A stretch of 64,000 bases of DNA from an uncultured Pelagibacteraceae bacterium (GCA_902569185.1 CACFTH010000002.1:55723-119722); one strand, 5' to 3'. Counted from the first letter of the stretch, positions 26,006 to 37,124 are shown. The notes: a model not told the origin generated them from the letters alone. Numbers and translations are program-made.

Positions 26006-26578
26006 TTAGTTTGGTGATCTTTTAGAAAGTATTCTTTGAAGAGTTCTTCTATGCATTTTTAGTCTTCTTGCAGTCTCAGAGACATTTCTGTTGCATAATT
26101 CGAATACCCTGTGGATATGCTCCCACTTGACCCTATCAGCTGACATAGGATTTTCAGGGGGTTTTGCTTTCGAATCTGGAGCCGCTAATAGAGCCGCCTC
26201 CACGTCATCAGCATCAACTGGCTTAGCCATGTAATCTATAGCCCCTGCCTTCACTGCAGCTACTGCTGTGGGTAAATTTCCATAGCCTGTGAGCATGACT
26301 ATACGACTATCTTTCTTTGCCTTATTTATCTCTTGAACAACGTCTAGACCGTTACCATCCTCTAATCTAAGGTCCACTAGAGCAAATTTTGGTGCCTGAG
26401 ACTTAACCATTTTAATAGCATTTTCAACGGTTTTTGAGTTTCTAACCACAAATCCTTTCTTCTCCATGGCTCTGGAAAGCCTGTCTCTTAATGGATCATC
26501 GTCATCCACAATAAGGAGAGATTTGTCCTCAAAGTCGGTTAATTTAAAACCTGGAGGTGTTTCAAGTGAACGTTTCAT
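26006..26578 (-). CDS. regA: Redox response regulator RegA/ActR/PrrA
   Basis: 190 residues. The receiver domain has the acidic cluster VDDDD at 24-28, phosphoacceptor Asp69 in ALVDLRLEDGNGLDV and Lys in DYMAKPVDADD. A proline-rich linker (about 133-142, KAKPPENP) leads to a Fis-type helix-turn-helix, RNVSETARRLKMHRRTLQRIL, almost invariant in the RegA family. With RegB it controls redox-responsive energy metabolism in alphaproteobacteria. By hand count the gene is about 42% G+C (26041-26578), far above neighbours such as a bioY segment (28%) or a regB segment (23%). Confidence 0.95.
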   Translation of the reverse strand: MKRSLETPPGFKLTDFEDKSLLIVDDDDPLRDRLSRAMEKKGFVVRNSKTVENAIKMVKSQAPKFALVDLRLEDGNGLDVVQEINKAKKDSRIVMLTGYGNLPTAVAAVKAGAIDYMAKPVDADDVEAALLAAPDSKAKPPENPMSADRVKWEHIHRVFELCNRNVSETARRLKMHRRTLQRILSKRSPN

Positions 26579-26601
26579 AGCTCACATATAGTCACTAAGG
26601 C

Positions 26602-26625
26602 CAAGATTACAATGCGACAATCTTG
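26602..26625. promoter_or_regulatory. Inverted repeat in the regA/decarboxylase divergent spacer
   Basis: CAAGATT (26602-26608) and AATCTTG (26619-26625) are perfect 7-bp arms, 10 bp apart, 24 bp upstream of the regA start. GCGAC within the spacer (26614-26618) followed by AATCTT partly matches the left half of published RegA sites, so autoregulation is conceivable. The spacing of one and a half helical turns suits a dimeric regulator. Confidence 0.4.
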
Positions 26626-26674
26626 AATTATTTTCTTTACATAGATTGAAAAAACGTTAAATACCAAATTTAGA

Positions 26675-26703
26675 AAGCTTTTTTATTAATTTTTTAAAAG
26701 CTT
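26675..26703 (+). other. Inverted repeat upstream of the polyamine operon
   Basis: AAGCTTTT (26675-26682) and AAAAGCTT (26696-26703) form an 8-bp stem with a 13-nt AT-rich loop, 33 bp before the decarboxylase start. It could form in the leader RNA, or be a DNA site. No known riboswitch core is recognisable by eye. Confidence 0.35.
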
Positions 26704-26736
26704 ATTGTGTAATAAAACGAGGGAACACATTTAATA

Positions 26737-27915
26737 ATGCAAAAATTTAGTGACGTTAACGAACTAGTTAACACATTAAAACCTGAAGACCCGGTCTATT
26801 GTATAAGACCTAGCTCAATAAAAAAATCAGTTGAATTTTTTAAGAATAAATTCCCTGGAAAAGTTCTTTACGCTGTAAAAACTAATCCTGACGAAAAAGT
26901 AATCAAAATTATTAGTGATAGTGGGATTGAAAATTTTGATGTTGCCTCACTCAATGAAGTAAAATTAGTTAGAAAAATTAACAATAAAGCAAAAGTATAC
27001 TTCATGCACACTGTAAAAAACAGAGAAAGTATAAAAGAAGCTTATTCAAAATATAATGTAAAGGATTTTGCATTAGATACGAAAGATGAGTTACTTAAAA
27101 TTCTTGAGGCAACAAACAACGCTAAAGATTTAAACTTATATGTCAGAGTGAGTATTTCAAATGAACATGCAGAAATCGATCTTTCTAGAAAATTTGGAGC
27201 AACTTCAAGTGAGGCTTTAGGTTTACTAAGACTTTGTAAAGCGCATGGAAAAAAAGTTGGATTAAGTTTCCACGTAGGATCTCAGTGTATGCATAAAATT
27301 TCTTTTGCAAAAGGAATTAATGAAATTGGTAAAATTATTAAAAAAACAAAAATTGTTCCTGATGTGATTAATGTAGGTGGTGGTTTTCCAGCTATCTATC
27401 CTGACTTAATTCCTGAATCACTAGATAATTATTTAGACGTGATTAAAGATTCCCTAAAAAGCTTAAAACTGGAGAAAACACCAGAAATATTTTGTGAACC
27501 AGGACGCGCAATAGTAGCAGAAGCTGGTTCAACTATAGTAAAAGTTCTTTTAAAGAAAAAAAATAAACTTTATATAAACGATGGAACCTACGGATCTTTA
27601 TTTGACGCAGGTGTGCCAAATTTTGTGTTACCAGCAAAAATGATTACAAATGGCAGAGTAGTTTCAAAGAAAAAGACAGCATTTAATTTTTATGGACCAA
27701 CATGTGATAGTCTTGATTATATGAAGGGACCATTCTTATTACCAAATAATATTAAAGAAGGTGATTATATTGAGCTTGGACAATTAGGCGCCTATGGTAC
27801 AACTTTTAGAACAAAATTTAACGGTTTTTTCTCTGACGCAAATTATCAATTGAATGATAAGCCAATTCTTTCGATGTATGATCGAGAAGAAAATATTGAC
27901 TTCTTAGTTGCGTAA
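26737..27915 (+). CDS. Ornithine/lysine-type decarboxylase (PLP fold type III)
   Basis: 392 residues, the size of eukaryote-like ornithine decarboxylases and much shorter than SpeA arginine decarboxylase. Lys48 in VLYAVKTNPDE should bind PLP, GLSFHVGSQC and VINVGGGFPA bind the phosphate, EPGRAIVAEAG follows, and Cys323 in YGPTCDSLD is the catalytic cysteine. It makes putrescine from ornithine or cadaverine from lysine in the cytoplasm; the two are not separable by eye. First gene of a four-gene polyamine operon, with one base shared with the next gene. Confidence 0.9.
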   Translation: MQKFSDVNELVNTLKPEDPVYCIRPSSIKKSVEFFKNKFPGKVLYAVKTNPDEKVIKIISDSGIENFDVASLNEVKLVRKINNKAKVYFMHTVKNRESIKEAYSKYNVKDFALDTKDELLKILEATNNAKDLNLYVRVSISNEHAEIDLSRKFGATSSEALGLLRLCKAHGKKVGLSFHVGSQCMHKISFAKGINEIGKIIKKTKIVPDVINVGGGFPAIYPDLIPESLDNYLDVIKDSLKSLKLEKTPEIFCEPGRAIVAEAGSTIVKVLLKKKNKLYINDGTYGSLFDAGVPNFVLPAKMITNGRVVSKKKTAFNFYGPTCDSLDYMKGPFLLPNNIKEGDYIELGQLGAYGTTFRTKFNGFFSDANYQLNDKPILSMYDREENIDFLVA

Positions 27916-28958
27916 TGAATAAAAAAAATGGTCCGTCTCTTGGACATAACAAAAAATCACTATTAAAATCTGAAGTCGAACATATAGATATAACTTCATT
28001 TGACACTAGAAAAATTATTGATTCTATGAAAAAGATGTCCTTTACCTCAAGGGATACTGCTAAAGCTGCAGAAATTTATAATGAAATGATAAATGATAAA
28101 GATTGTGCAATATTTTTAACAATCGCAGGATCAACCTCTGCGGCAGGTTGTATGAACCTTTACTCAGATTTAGTTAAATACAATATGGTTGACGCAATAG
28201 TAGCCACAGGAGCTTCAATAATAGACATGGATTTCTTTGAGTCACTTGGATTTAAACACTATCAAGGTAACCAATTCCAAGACGATAAGGTTTTAAGAGA
28301 AAATTACATAGATAGAATTTACGACACGTATATCGACGAAGAACAACTGCAAGCGTGTGATAAAACAATATGTGATATAGCAAATAGTTTGCCTACAAAG
28401 TCATATACTTCTAGAGAGTTTATTAGAGAAATTGGAAAATATTTAAAGAAAAATGCTAAAAAGAAAAATTCTTTGATAGAATTAGCTTACGATCATAATG
28501 TTCCTATTTTTTGTCCAGCTTTTACCGATAGTTCAGCAGGATTTGGTCTTGTTATGCACCAGGAGCAAAACCCAAAAAAACATATTACAATTGACTCTGT
28601 AAGAGAATTTAGAGAACTTACCGAAATTAAATTGAAATCTAAAACATCAGGATTATTCATGATTGGTGGGGGTGTTCCAAAAAACTTTGTTCAAGATACT
28701 GTTGTTTGTGCTGAACTTTTAGGAAAAAAAGTTGATATGCACAAATACGCAATACAGATTACTGTAGCAGACACAAGAGATGGAGCGTGTAGTAGTTCCA
28801 CATTAAAGGAAGCGAGTTCTTGGGGAAAAGTAGATACCACCAAAGAACAAATGGTATTTGCTGAAGCAACAAGTGTACTTCCATTAATTGCCAGTGATGC
28901 TTATCATCGTAAAAATTGGAAAAATAGAGAAAGAAGAAATTTCCAAAAATTATTCTAA
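27915..28958 (+). CDS. Deoxyhypusine synthase-like protein (probable homospermidine synthase)
   Basis: 347 residues of the deoxyhypusine synthase family. GSTSAAGCMNLYSDLV binds NAD, VDAIVATGASIIDMDF follows, and Lys305 in EASSWGKVD corresponds to the lysine that carries the aminobutyl group. Bacteria lack eIF5A, so bacterial members are thought to transfer the aminobutyl group of a polyamine to another polyamine, typically making homospermidine from putrescine. That role fits the putrescine-producing neighbours. It overlaps the decarboxylase by one base (TAATG). Confidence 0.9.
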   Translation: MNKKNGPSLGHNKKSLLKSEVEHIDITSFDTRKIIDSMKKMSFTSRDTAKAAEIYNEMINDKDCAIFLTIAGSTSAAGCMNLYSDLVKYNMVDAIVATGASIIDMDFFESLGFKHYQGNQFQDDKVLRENYIDRIYDTYIDEEQLQACDKTICDIANSLPTKSYTSREFIREIGKYLKKNAKKKNSLIELAYDHNVPIFCPAFTDSSAGFGLVMHQEQNPKKHITIDSVREFRELTEIKLKSKTSGLFMIGGGVPKNFVQDTVVCAELLGKKVDMHKYAIQITVADTRDGACSSSTLKEASSWGKVDTTKEQMVFAEATSVLPLIASDAYHRKNWKNRERRNFQKLF

Positions 28959-28961
28959 AAA

Positions 28962-29837
28962 ATGACAAAAACAAGAATAGCTCTAATACAGATGAAAATG
29001 TCATCTGACCAAAAAAAGAACATGAGTTCTGCCATAAAAAGAATTAGAGAAGCATGTAAAAAAAAAGCAAAGGTTATATGTTTACCAGAATTATTTTTAT
29101 CAAATTATTTTTGTCAGCAAGAAAAACACTCTAATTTTGACCTAGCTGAAAAAATTCCTGGAAAAACAACTAATATTTTTTGTTCATTAGCTAAAGAACT
29201 TAAAATAATAATAATCGCACCAATTTTTGAAAAAAAAACATCAGGCATTTATCACAATAGCCTTGTGCTTATAAATGAGAAGGGGAGACTGGCTGGTAAA
29301 TATAGAAAAATGCATATACCAGATGATCCGCAATATTATGAAAAATTTTATTTTACACCTGGTGATCTTGGATTTAAATCTTTTAAAACTAATCAAGGTA
29401 ATCTTGGCACTTTAATTTGTTGGGATCAATGGTTTCCTGAAGCAGCTAGACTTACATCCTTACAAGGTGCAGAAATACTTTTTTATCCTACAGCTATAGG
29501 TTGGCATCCCAAAGAAAAAAAAAGGTATGGAAAATCTCAACTCAATTCATGGATATCAGTACAAAGATCGCACGCAATTGCAAATGGTGTTTATGTTGCT
29601 GCAGTCAACAGAGTTGGTATTGAAAAACAAGGTTCTAAAAAATTAGAATTCTGGGGAAATACAATTGTTTTTGATCCGAGTGGAAATATAATTGCTGAAG
29701 CTAAACTTGGGGAAAAAAATGTAATTTGTGATATAGACTTTAAACAAGTTGAGAATGTACGACGTCATTGGCCTTTTTTTAGAGATAGAAGAATCGACTA
29801 TTACAAAGGTATACTAAATAATCCTAAGGATGCCTGA
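28962..29837 (+). CDS. aguB: N-carbamoylputrescine amidase
   Basis: 291 residues of the nitrilase superfamily. The catalytic triad is visible: Glu43 in LPELFL, Lys116 in KYRKMHIPDD and Cys153 in LICWDQWFPEAARL; the latter context (WDQWFPE) is characteristic of N-carbamoylputrescine amidases rather than other family members. It releases ammonia and CO2 from N-carbamoylputrescine to give putrescine. It overlaps the agmatine deiminase gene by 8 bp; the two enzymes act in sequence. Confidence 0.94.
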   Translation: MTKTRIALIQMKMSSDQKKNMSSAIKRIREACKKKAKVICLPELFLSNYFCQQEKHSNFDLAEKIPGKTTNIFCSLAKELKIIIIAPIFEKKTSGIYHNSLVLINEKGRLAGKYRKMHIPDDPQYYEKFYFTPGDLGFKSFKTNQGNLGTLICWDQWFPEAARLTSLQGAEILFYPTAIGWHPKEKKRYGKSQLNSWISVQRSHAIANGVYVAAVNRVGIEKQGSKKLEFWGNTIVFDPSGNIIAEAKLGEKNVICDIDFKQVENVRRHWPFFRDRRIDYYKGILNNPKDA

Positions 29838-30882
29838 GATCGCGTATAAAGGCACACTAAGGATGCCAGCTGAGTGGGAACCTCAAAAATCTACATGGAT
29901 TGCCTGGCCACACAATAAGGACGATTGGCCGGGTAAATTTGACCACATACCATTTGTATTTGGGAAAATAATAAGTGAATTATCAAAAGTACAGTTAGTT
30001 AATATCTTAGTTAAAGATAGATCTGAAAAGAGTAAAGCAACTTTCTTTTTAAGAATTCTTGAAACCAAATTAACTAATATTAATTTTATTATATGCAAAA
30101 CAGATAGGGCTTGGACTAGGGACTTTTTACCAATATTCATTAAAGATGATAAAGGCAGGAAGTTTCTCACAAACTGGAAATTTAATGCTTGGGCAAAATA
30201 TAAGAATTTCAAAAAGGATAATAAAGCATATATTGAAGTCAAAAAATTCACTAAAACATATTTAATAAATCCAAAATATAAAAATAAAGAAATTATTTTA
30301 GAGGGTGGGTCAATTGATGTTAATGGTAGCGGTTATCTTTTAACTACAAAACAATGTTTACTCAGTAAAGTTCAACAAAGAAATAAAGGTCTTACTGAGT
30401 CTGACTATTATCATATATTTAATAAATATTTCGGGATTAAAAAAATAATTTGGTTAAATAAAGGAATTTGTGGTGATGATACGCATGGGCATATTGATGA
30501 TATTGCCAGATTTGTTGGAAAAAATAAAATATTCATTGCTAAGGAAAATAATAAAAAAGACAAAAACTTCAAGGATTTAGACGAAAATATAAAAATAATA
30601 AAGAAATTTAAATATCAGGAAAATAGAAAAATTAAGATTATTTATTTGCCTATGCCAAAACCAAAATTTATTAAAGGTATAAGAGTACCTGCAAGTTATC
30701 TAAATTTTTATATTGCAAATAAAATTGTTTTAGTTCCAATTTTTAATGACACGAATGATAAAGCAGTTTTAAGGATATTCAAAAAACATTTTAAAAATAG
30801 AAGAATTATTCCAATTGATTGTTCGGTACTTGTTTGGGGATTTGGAACAATTCATTGTTTAACACAACAGCAACCTAGATAG
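29830..30882 (+). CDS. aguA: Agmatine deiminase
   Basis: 350 residues. The N-terminal MPAEWEPQKSTWIAWPHNKDDWPG, then RAWTRDFLPIF, EGGSIDVNGSGYLLTTKQCLLS, DDTHGHIDDIARFV and the nucleophile Cys343 in GTIHCLTQQQPR are the agmatine deiminase hallmarks. It turns agmatine into N-carbamoylputrescine, the AguB substrate. No arginine decarboxylase is in the window, so agmatine must come from another locus or from uptake. It converges on regB, with 6 bp between the stops. Confidence 0.95.
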   Translation: MPEIAYKGTLRMPAEWEPQKSTWIAWPHNKDDWPGKFDHIPFVFGKIISELSKVQLVNILVKDRSEKSKATFFLRILETKLTNINFIICKTDRAWTRDFLPIFIKDDKGRKFLTNWKFNAWAKYKNFKKDNKAYIEVKKFTKTYLINPKYKNKEIILEGGSIDVNGSGYLLTTKQCLLSKVQQRNKGLTESDYYHIFNKYFGIKKIIWLNKGICGDDTHGHIDDIARFVGKNKIFIAKENNKKDKNFKDLDENIKIIKKFKYQENRKIKIIYLPMPKPKFIKGIRVPASYLNFYIANKIVLVPIFNDTNDKAVLRIFKKHFKNRRIIPIDCSVLVWGFGTIHCLTQQQPR

Positions 30883-30888
30883 CTAATT

Positions 30889-32166
30889 TCAAATAAAATC
30901 TTTGTTATTCCATGAAATTTCAACTAGTGCACCACCATTACTAGATTTTAAGAATTCTATGTTGGCTTTTTTTCTTTCCAATAAAGTTTTTCCTATAAAT
31001 GTTCCTAATCCTAAGCCTGCTTTTGATTTAAGTTTTTTAGATTTAGTTGAAATGTAAGGTTCCCCTATAATTTTATAAATATCATCTGGAAACCCTGGGC
31101 CATCGTCAGAAATCTGTAAAGTTGTTGTTTGATTATTACCTACCAAATTAATGTTTATATTTTTTTTTGAAAATTTTACAGCATTTCCAACAAAATTACG
31201 TATTCCGTATGTTAATTCTGCAGATCTTTTTATCGGAATTCTTTTTTTTGCGTTTTCTAAATTTAAATTTAAATTCTTCTCAGTTATGCTTTCAAAAGAT
31301 TTGGTTATTTCAAAAAGTAAATCCTGAAGTGTAATATTTTTTACGTATTCATCATCAATTATTTGATTCTGAGATATTTTTTTAAGTATTTCGCCGCATT
31401 TTTTAGCTTGTTCTAAAATGGTATCCACATCTTCTTTGAATTCTTTATTGTCAACTATTTCTTTTTTAAGTTCCTTTGCAATTACAGTTATAGTTGATAA
31501 TGGTGTTCCCAAAGAGTGCGCTGCTGCGGCTGCTTGATGACCAATTGACTCTAATTCTTGTTCTTTTGCAAGTACAAGTTCCAATTTATTCAAAGCATTG
31601 CCTCTTCTTCTTGCTTCATAACCAAAACGAAAACCAAAATAATTAAGAAAAGTTAATGCTATGACTAGAGCTGAGGGTATTGAATAAATATAATAATCAG
31701 GAACATGAAAATGTATATTTCCTTCGCTTGGTAAAGGTAAATAGTTAAATGTTAAAAGTGCTAAAGATATAATAGTTATAATTGACAAGAAAAAAGTACT
31801 CGCTAGATTTAATAAAGTAGAGCTTATTAATGCTGGTACAATTAGAAAAATTATAAATGGATTAGTAACACCACCAGTTAAATATATTAAAACTGACAAT
31901 TGAATAACATCGTAAAATAGGAGAATTGTAGACTCTATATTGCTTAATTGATTTTTTCTAAAATTAAATTGTATAAATATATTTGTAAGACCTCCACAAA
32001 ATATTGTTAAAGAACAAAAAATTAGTGGTAAATCAAAACCAACATAGAAGTGAACAAAATAAATTGTTAAAAGTTGGCCAATAAGGGCTATCCATCTAAG
32101 AATGACTACTGTCTTTTTTTCTAAACGTAAATCCTCCTCAAATTTAAGAAGATCAGATAGTTTCAT
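30889..32166 (-). CDS. regB: Redox sensor histidine kinase RegB/PrrB
   Basis: 425 residues. Six transmembrane helices span about 22-178, with the ubiquinone-binding signature TGGVTNPF at 97-104. The H-box AAAAAHSLGTPLSTI carries His217; Cys257 in KKCGEIL is 40 residues later, the same spacing as His225 and redox-active Cys265 in Rhodobacter RegB. The ATPase domain has GIRNFVGNAVKFS, DDGPGFP and GLGLGTFIGKTLLE. It phosphorylates RegA according to the quinone pool and redox state. The gene is separated from regA by the polyamine operon and is AT-rich like the rest of the window. Confidence 0.94.
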   Translation of the reverse strand: MKLSDLLKFEEDLRLEKKTVVILRWIALIGQLLTIYFVHFYVGFDLPLIFCSLTIFCGGLTNIFIQFNFRKNQLSNIESTILLFYDVIQLSVLIYLTGGVTNPFIIFLIVPALISSTLLNLASTFFLSIITIISLALLTFNYLPLPSEGNIHFHVPDYYIYSIPSALVIALTFLNYFGFRFGYEARRRGNALNKLELVLAKEQELESIGHQAAAAAHSLGTPLSTITVIAKELKKEIVDNKEFKEDVDTILEQAKKCGEILKKISQNQIIDDEYVKNITLQDLLFEITKSFESITEKNLNLNLENAKKRIPIKRSAELTYGIRNFVGNAVKFSKKNININLVGNNQTTTLQISDDGPGFPDDIYKIIGEPYISTKSKKLKSKAGLGLGTFIGKTLLERKKANIEFLKSSNGGALVEISWNNKDFI

Positions 32167-32171
32167 ATTGC

Positions 32172-34244
<2,073 letters not shown>

Positions 34245-34362
34245 TTAAATATATCATCTTTCTATTGTTAGATAAAACCAAGCTAAAAGCAGAGATTAAA
34301 TTACCATTGATTGATAAGGATAATTTAGGACAAATTATTTTTTTTTGCTGAAAGTTTAAATA

Positions 34363-35478
34363 TCATATTTTCATGGGCATTATAACGAAATAGCTATTTG
34401 TATCGGAATTATCTTGTATTAAAACAGGTGAAACTGAGTCATTTAAATTCATTGTTAATTTTTGGTCTTTAATTTCAGAGGCAATATCCAATAGATATCT
34501 AGAATTAAATCCAACGGTTAAATCTTCGGAGTTATAGCTAGCTTTTAAATTCTCTTTTCCTTCACCAGAGGAAGAACTATTCACAAATAATTCAATTTGA
34601 TCTTTTTTGAGTGCAATTTTAACACCCTCTTTTCTGTCAATAGATACTGTTATTACTCTTTCTACTGAATTAATGAAATCCTTTGTATCAACTTTCAATA
34701 TTTTTTGATTATTTTGTGGGACTACTTTTTTATAATCTGGAAATTTTCCATCAATCACTTTTGAAATAATTTTAGACTTACCTATTTGAAACTGAATTTT
34801 AGTTTCACTAGATTTGAGAACCACATCATCATTATTATCTTGGATCAAATTACAAAGTTGAAAAACTGTCTTTTTTGGTAAAATGAATGGTTTAAAATTA
34901 TCAGCTTGGTTTAATGAAATACTGCTGGATGAAAGTCTATGACTATCGGTTGAGACGCCTGTGAGATAAGATTTTTTCTCAGATTCTGTTAGATGTATAT
35001 AAATGCCATTCAAATAGTGTCTTGTTTCATCATTAGACATTGATATTTTGGTTTTATTTAAAAGACTTAAGAATTTCGTGCCGTTTATATTTAAACCATT
35101 TGTAGAAAAACTCTCATTTAAATTTGGAAAGTTATCAACCGGGAGACAAAGAAGGTTGAATTTTGATTTGTCTGCAGAAATATTTAATTTATTTTCATTA
35201 TGTAACGCAAAAGAAACTTCTGTGTTTGCGGGTAATTTTTTAAGTATATCATATAATACGGTTGCTGAAGTTGTTGTGCTTCCCTCCACTTCTATTTTAA
35301 AGTCTGATATTTCATCAATAAATAAAAGATCTAAATCCGTTGCAATTACATTTAGTTTACTATTTTTGATTTCAAGAAGAACATTTGAGAGAATTGGTAA
35401 GGTATTTTTTCTTTCGATTATGTTGTGTGCTATAGCGAGTGACTTGAGTAAAACGTCACGATTTATTTGAAATTGCAT
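34363..35478 (-). CDS. dnaN: DNA polymerase III beta sliding clamp
   Basis: 371 residues in three clamp domains, from the N-terminal MQFQINRDVLLKSLAIAHNIIERKNTLPILSNVL to the C-terminal SYFVIMPMKI, the usual P-M-(K/R) ending. I start at the ATG at 35476-35478; an in-frame GTG nine bases upstream lies in the dnaA stop region and would add three residues the family lacks. The dimeric ring tethers polymerase III to DNA. It follows dnaA by one base. The usual recF does not follow; 130 bp of non-coding sequence leads to gyrB. Confidence 0.96.
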   Translation of the reverse strand: MQFQINRDVLLKSLAIAHNIIERKNTLPILSNVLLEIKNSKLNVIATDLDLLFIDEISDFKIEVEGSTTTSATVLYDILKKLPANTEVSFALHNENKLNISADKSKFNLLCLPVDNFPNLNESFSTNGLNINGTKFLSLLNKTKISMSNDETRHYLNGIYIHLTESEKKSYLTGVSTDSHRLSSSSISLNQADNFKPFILPKKTVFQLCNLIQDNNDDVVLKSSETKIQFQIGKSKIISKVIDGKFPDYKKVVPQNNQKILKVDTKDFINSVERVITVSIDRKEGVKIALKKDQIELFVNSSSSGEGKENLKASYNSEDLTVGFNSRYLLDIASEIKDQKLTMNLNDSVSPVLIQDNSDTNSYFVIMPMKI

Positions 35479-35479
35479 T

Positions 35480-36865
35480 TTAATCACTCAAAATTATCGA
35501 TGTTATTTCATCAATATTTTTTTTCATTAAACTATTGTCTTGAGATAATTTTTCTATCGTTTTGACAGCATGAATTACAGTTGTATGATCCCTGTTTGCA
35601 AATTTTCTACCTATTTCGGGTAAGGATCTTGTGGTTAATTTTTTTGCTAAATACATAGCTATTTGCCTTGGTCTAGCCAAGGGTCTTGACCTTCTTTGTG
35701 AGAGCATCTCTTGAAGATTTATACTAAAGAAGTTTGAGGTAACGTTTTGAATTTTGTCAATACTAATGACTTTATTATTATTATGGACGTCTTTGAGAAT
35801 TATTTTACAATCATTCACACTGAGAGGTTTTTTGCTCATTTTGCTAAATGCAACTACTCTATTAAATATTCCAATTAATTCTCTTATATTCAAATTTTCC
35901 TCTTTAGCTATATAATCAATTATTTCTTCGTTTAAATTTGGATATTCGTGAAAAGAATTTTGGAACTCGGTAATTTTCTTTTTTAAAATTTTCTGTTTTA
36001 AATCATAATCTGGTACACCAATATCTACGACTAGTCCTCCAGACAATCTAGATTTTATTCTATCTTGAACTCTGTCCAATCTATTTGGTGGACGATCTGA
36101 GGAAATTATTATCTGAGCACTTTTGTCAAATAAACTATTAAAAGTATGAAAAAATTCCTCCTGCAATCCCTCTTTGCCTCTTATAAATTGTATATCATCG
36201 ATAATAAAAACATTAGCCTTTCTAAAAAAATCTTTGAAAGTATCCATTTCATTTTTCTTTATTGATTTAATAAATTGGTACATAAATCTCTCAGCAGAAA
36301 TAAACATTACGTTAGAACTATCTTTTAATTTGAGACCTATAGCATTGATCAGGTGTGTTTTTCCTAATCCAACACCACCGTAAATAAATAGTGGATTATA
36401 TCTCGAAAGCTCTGAGGTTATTTTTTTGGCAGACAGAAAGGCAAGATTATTACTTTTCCCAACTATGAAATTTTCAAAACTGAGGTTAGGATTAAGTCGA
36501 TTGTAATTTAAAACTCCATCTTTAATATCTGATATTTTATTAATGTCTGGTTTTTGAGATATAGTTTTACTATTAGACCTTTCACCCTCTATTTTAAATT
36601 CAATTCGATTTATACTTAGTTTGTGTTTTTGTAACTCATTTAAAATTTTGTCTGCATATCTGGATGTAATCCAATCCCTAAAAAACCTAGTTTGCACTCC
36701 TAAAATAACGTAATGATTAAACTCCTTTAATAAAGATATATTTTTGAGCCAACTTGAATAAATCTCACTACCAAATGCTTTTTGAAAACTATCTTGAACA
36801 GAATTCCAATTTAAAATATTTTCCTCTGAAACCAAGTTTTTTTCAATTTTAGGTGATTTTTCCAT
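35480..36865 (-). CDS. dnaA: Chromosomal replication initiator DnaA
   Basis: 461 residues. Domain I is about 15-85, a short linker follows, and the AAA+ domain has Walker A IYGGVGLGKTHLINAIG (about 159-175), Walker B VFIIDDIQFIRGKE and sensor IISSDRPPNRLDRVQDRIKSRLSGGLVVDI. Domain IV ends with the signature NRDHTTVIHAVKTIEKL, which reads DnaA boxes. It opens the replication origin. The upstream 259 bp are the largest non-coding stretch here, but no consensus DnaA boxes are visible in it. Confidence 0.96.
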   Translation of the reverse strand: MEKSPKIEKNLVSEENILNWNSVQDSFQKAFGSEIYSSWLKNISLLKEFNHYVILGVQTRFFRDWITSRYADKILNELQKHKLSINRIEFKIEGERSNSKTISQKPDINKISDIKDGVLNYNRLNPNLSFENFIVGKSNNLAFLSAKKITSELSRYNPLFIYGGVGLGKTHLINAIGLKLKDSSNVMFISAERFMYQFIKSIKKNEMDTFKDFFRKANVFIIDDIQFIRGKEGLQEEFFHTFNSLFDKSAQIIISSDRPPNRLDRVQDRIKSRLSGGLVVDIGVPDYDLKQKILKKKITEFQNSFHEYPNLNEEIIDYIAKEENLNIRELIGIFNRVVAFSKMSKKPLSVNDCKIILKDVHNNNKVISIDKIQNVTSNFFSINLQEMLSQRRSRPLARPRQIAMYLAKKLTTRSLPEIGRKFANRDHTTVIHAVKTIEKLSQDNSLMKKNIDEITSIILSD

Positions 36866-37124
36866 AATAAAAGATTTTCTTTTTTAATTAATATTATTTT
36901 TTAATTCAACTTTTTTTTATGAAAATAAAAAAAAAAACGGATTGAAGTTGTAGAATAATCGTTGAGGATGAAATCCAAAAAAAGCTAAAAAAAATTATCG
37001 CTGTGGTCGAAAAATAAAAAAAATAAAATTCAACTTTAAATAATAAATTTCTATATATAGTCTCACATTAAAAATTTGATCAAACTTTTTTTTGAAAAGT
37101 TAGACAACTAGAAATTGATTACAA
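36866..37124 (-). promoter_or_regulatory. dnaA upstream region (259 bp); possible origin, not proven
   Basis: Very AT-rich spacer between rpsT and dnaA, both leftward. It has several A and T homopolymers, the direct repeat AATTCAACTT (36903-36912 and 37028-37037), an AAGTTG copy in reverse between them, a perfect palindrome TTTGATCAAA (37075-37084), and an AACTTTT/AAAAGTT hairpin (37083-37101) 24 bp past the rpsT stop that might end rpsT transcription. No sequence matches TTATNCACA on either strand. It must hold the dnaA promoter. An origin is plausible from the context only. Confidence 0.4.

Noticed and set aside
36866..37124. DnaA boxes marking oriC upstream of dnaA
   Set aside because: The closest words (such as TGTAGAATAA and TTATCGCTG) need a gap or three mismatches to fit TTATNCACA, so I describe the spacer without calling an origin.
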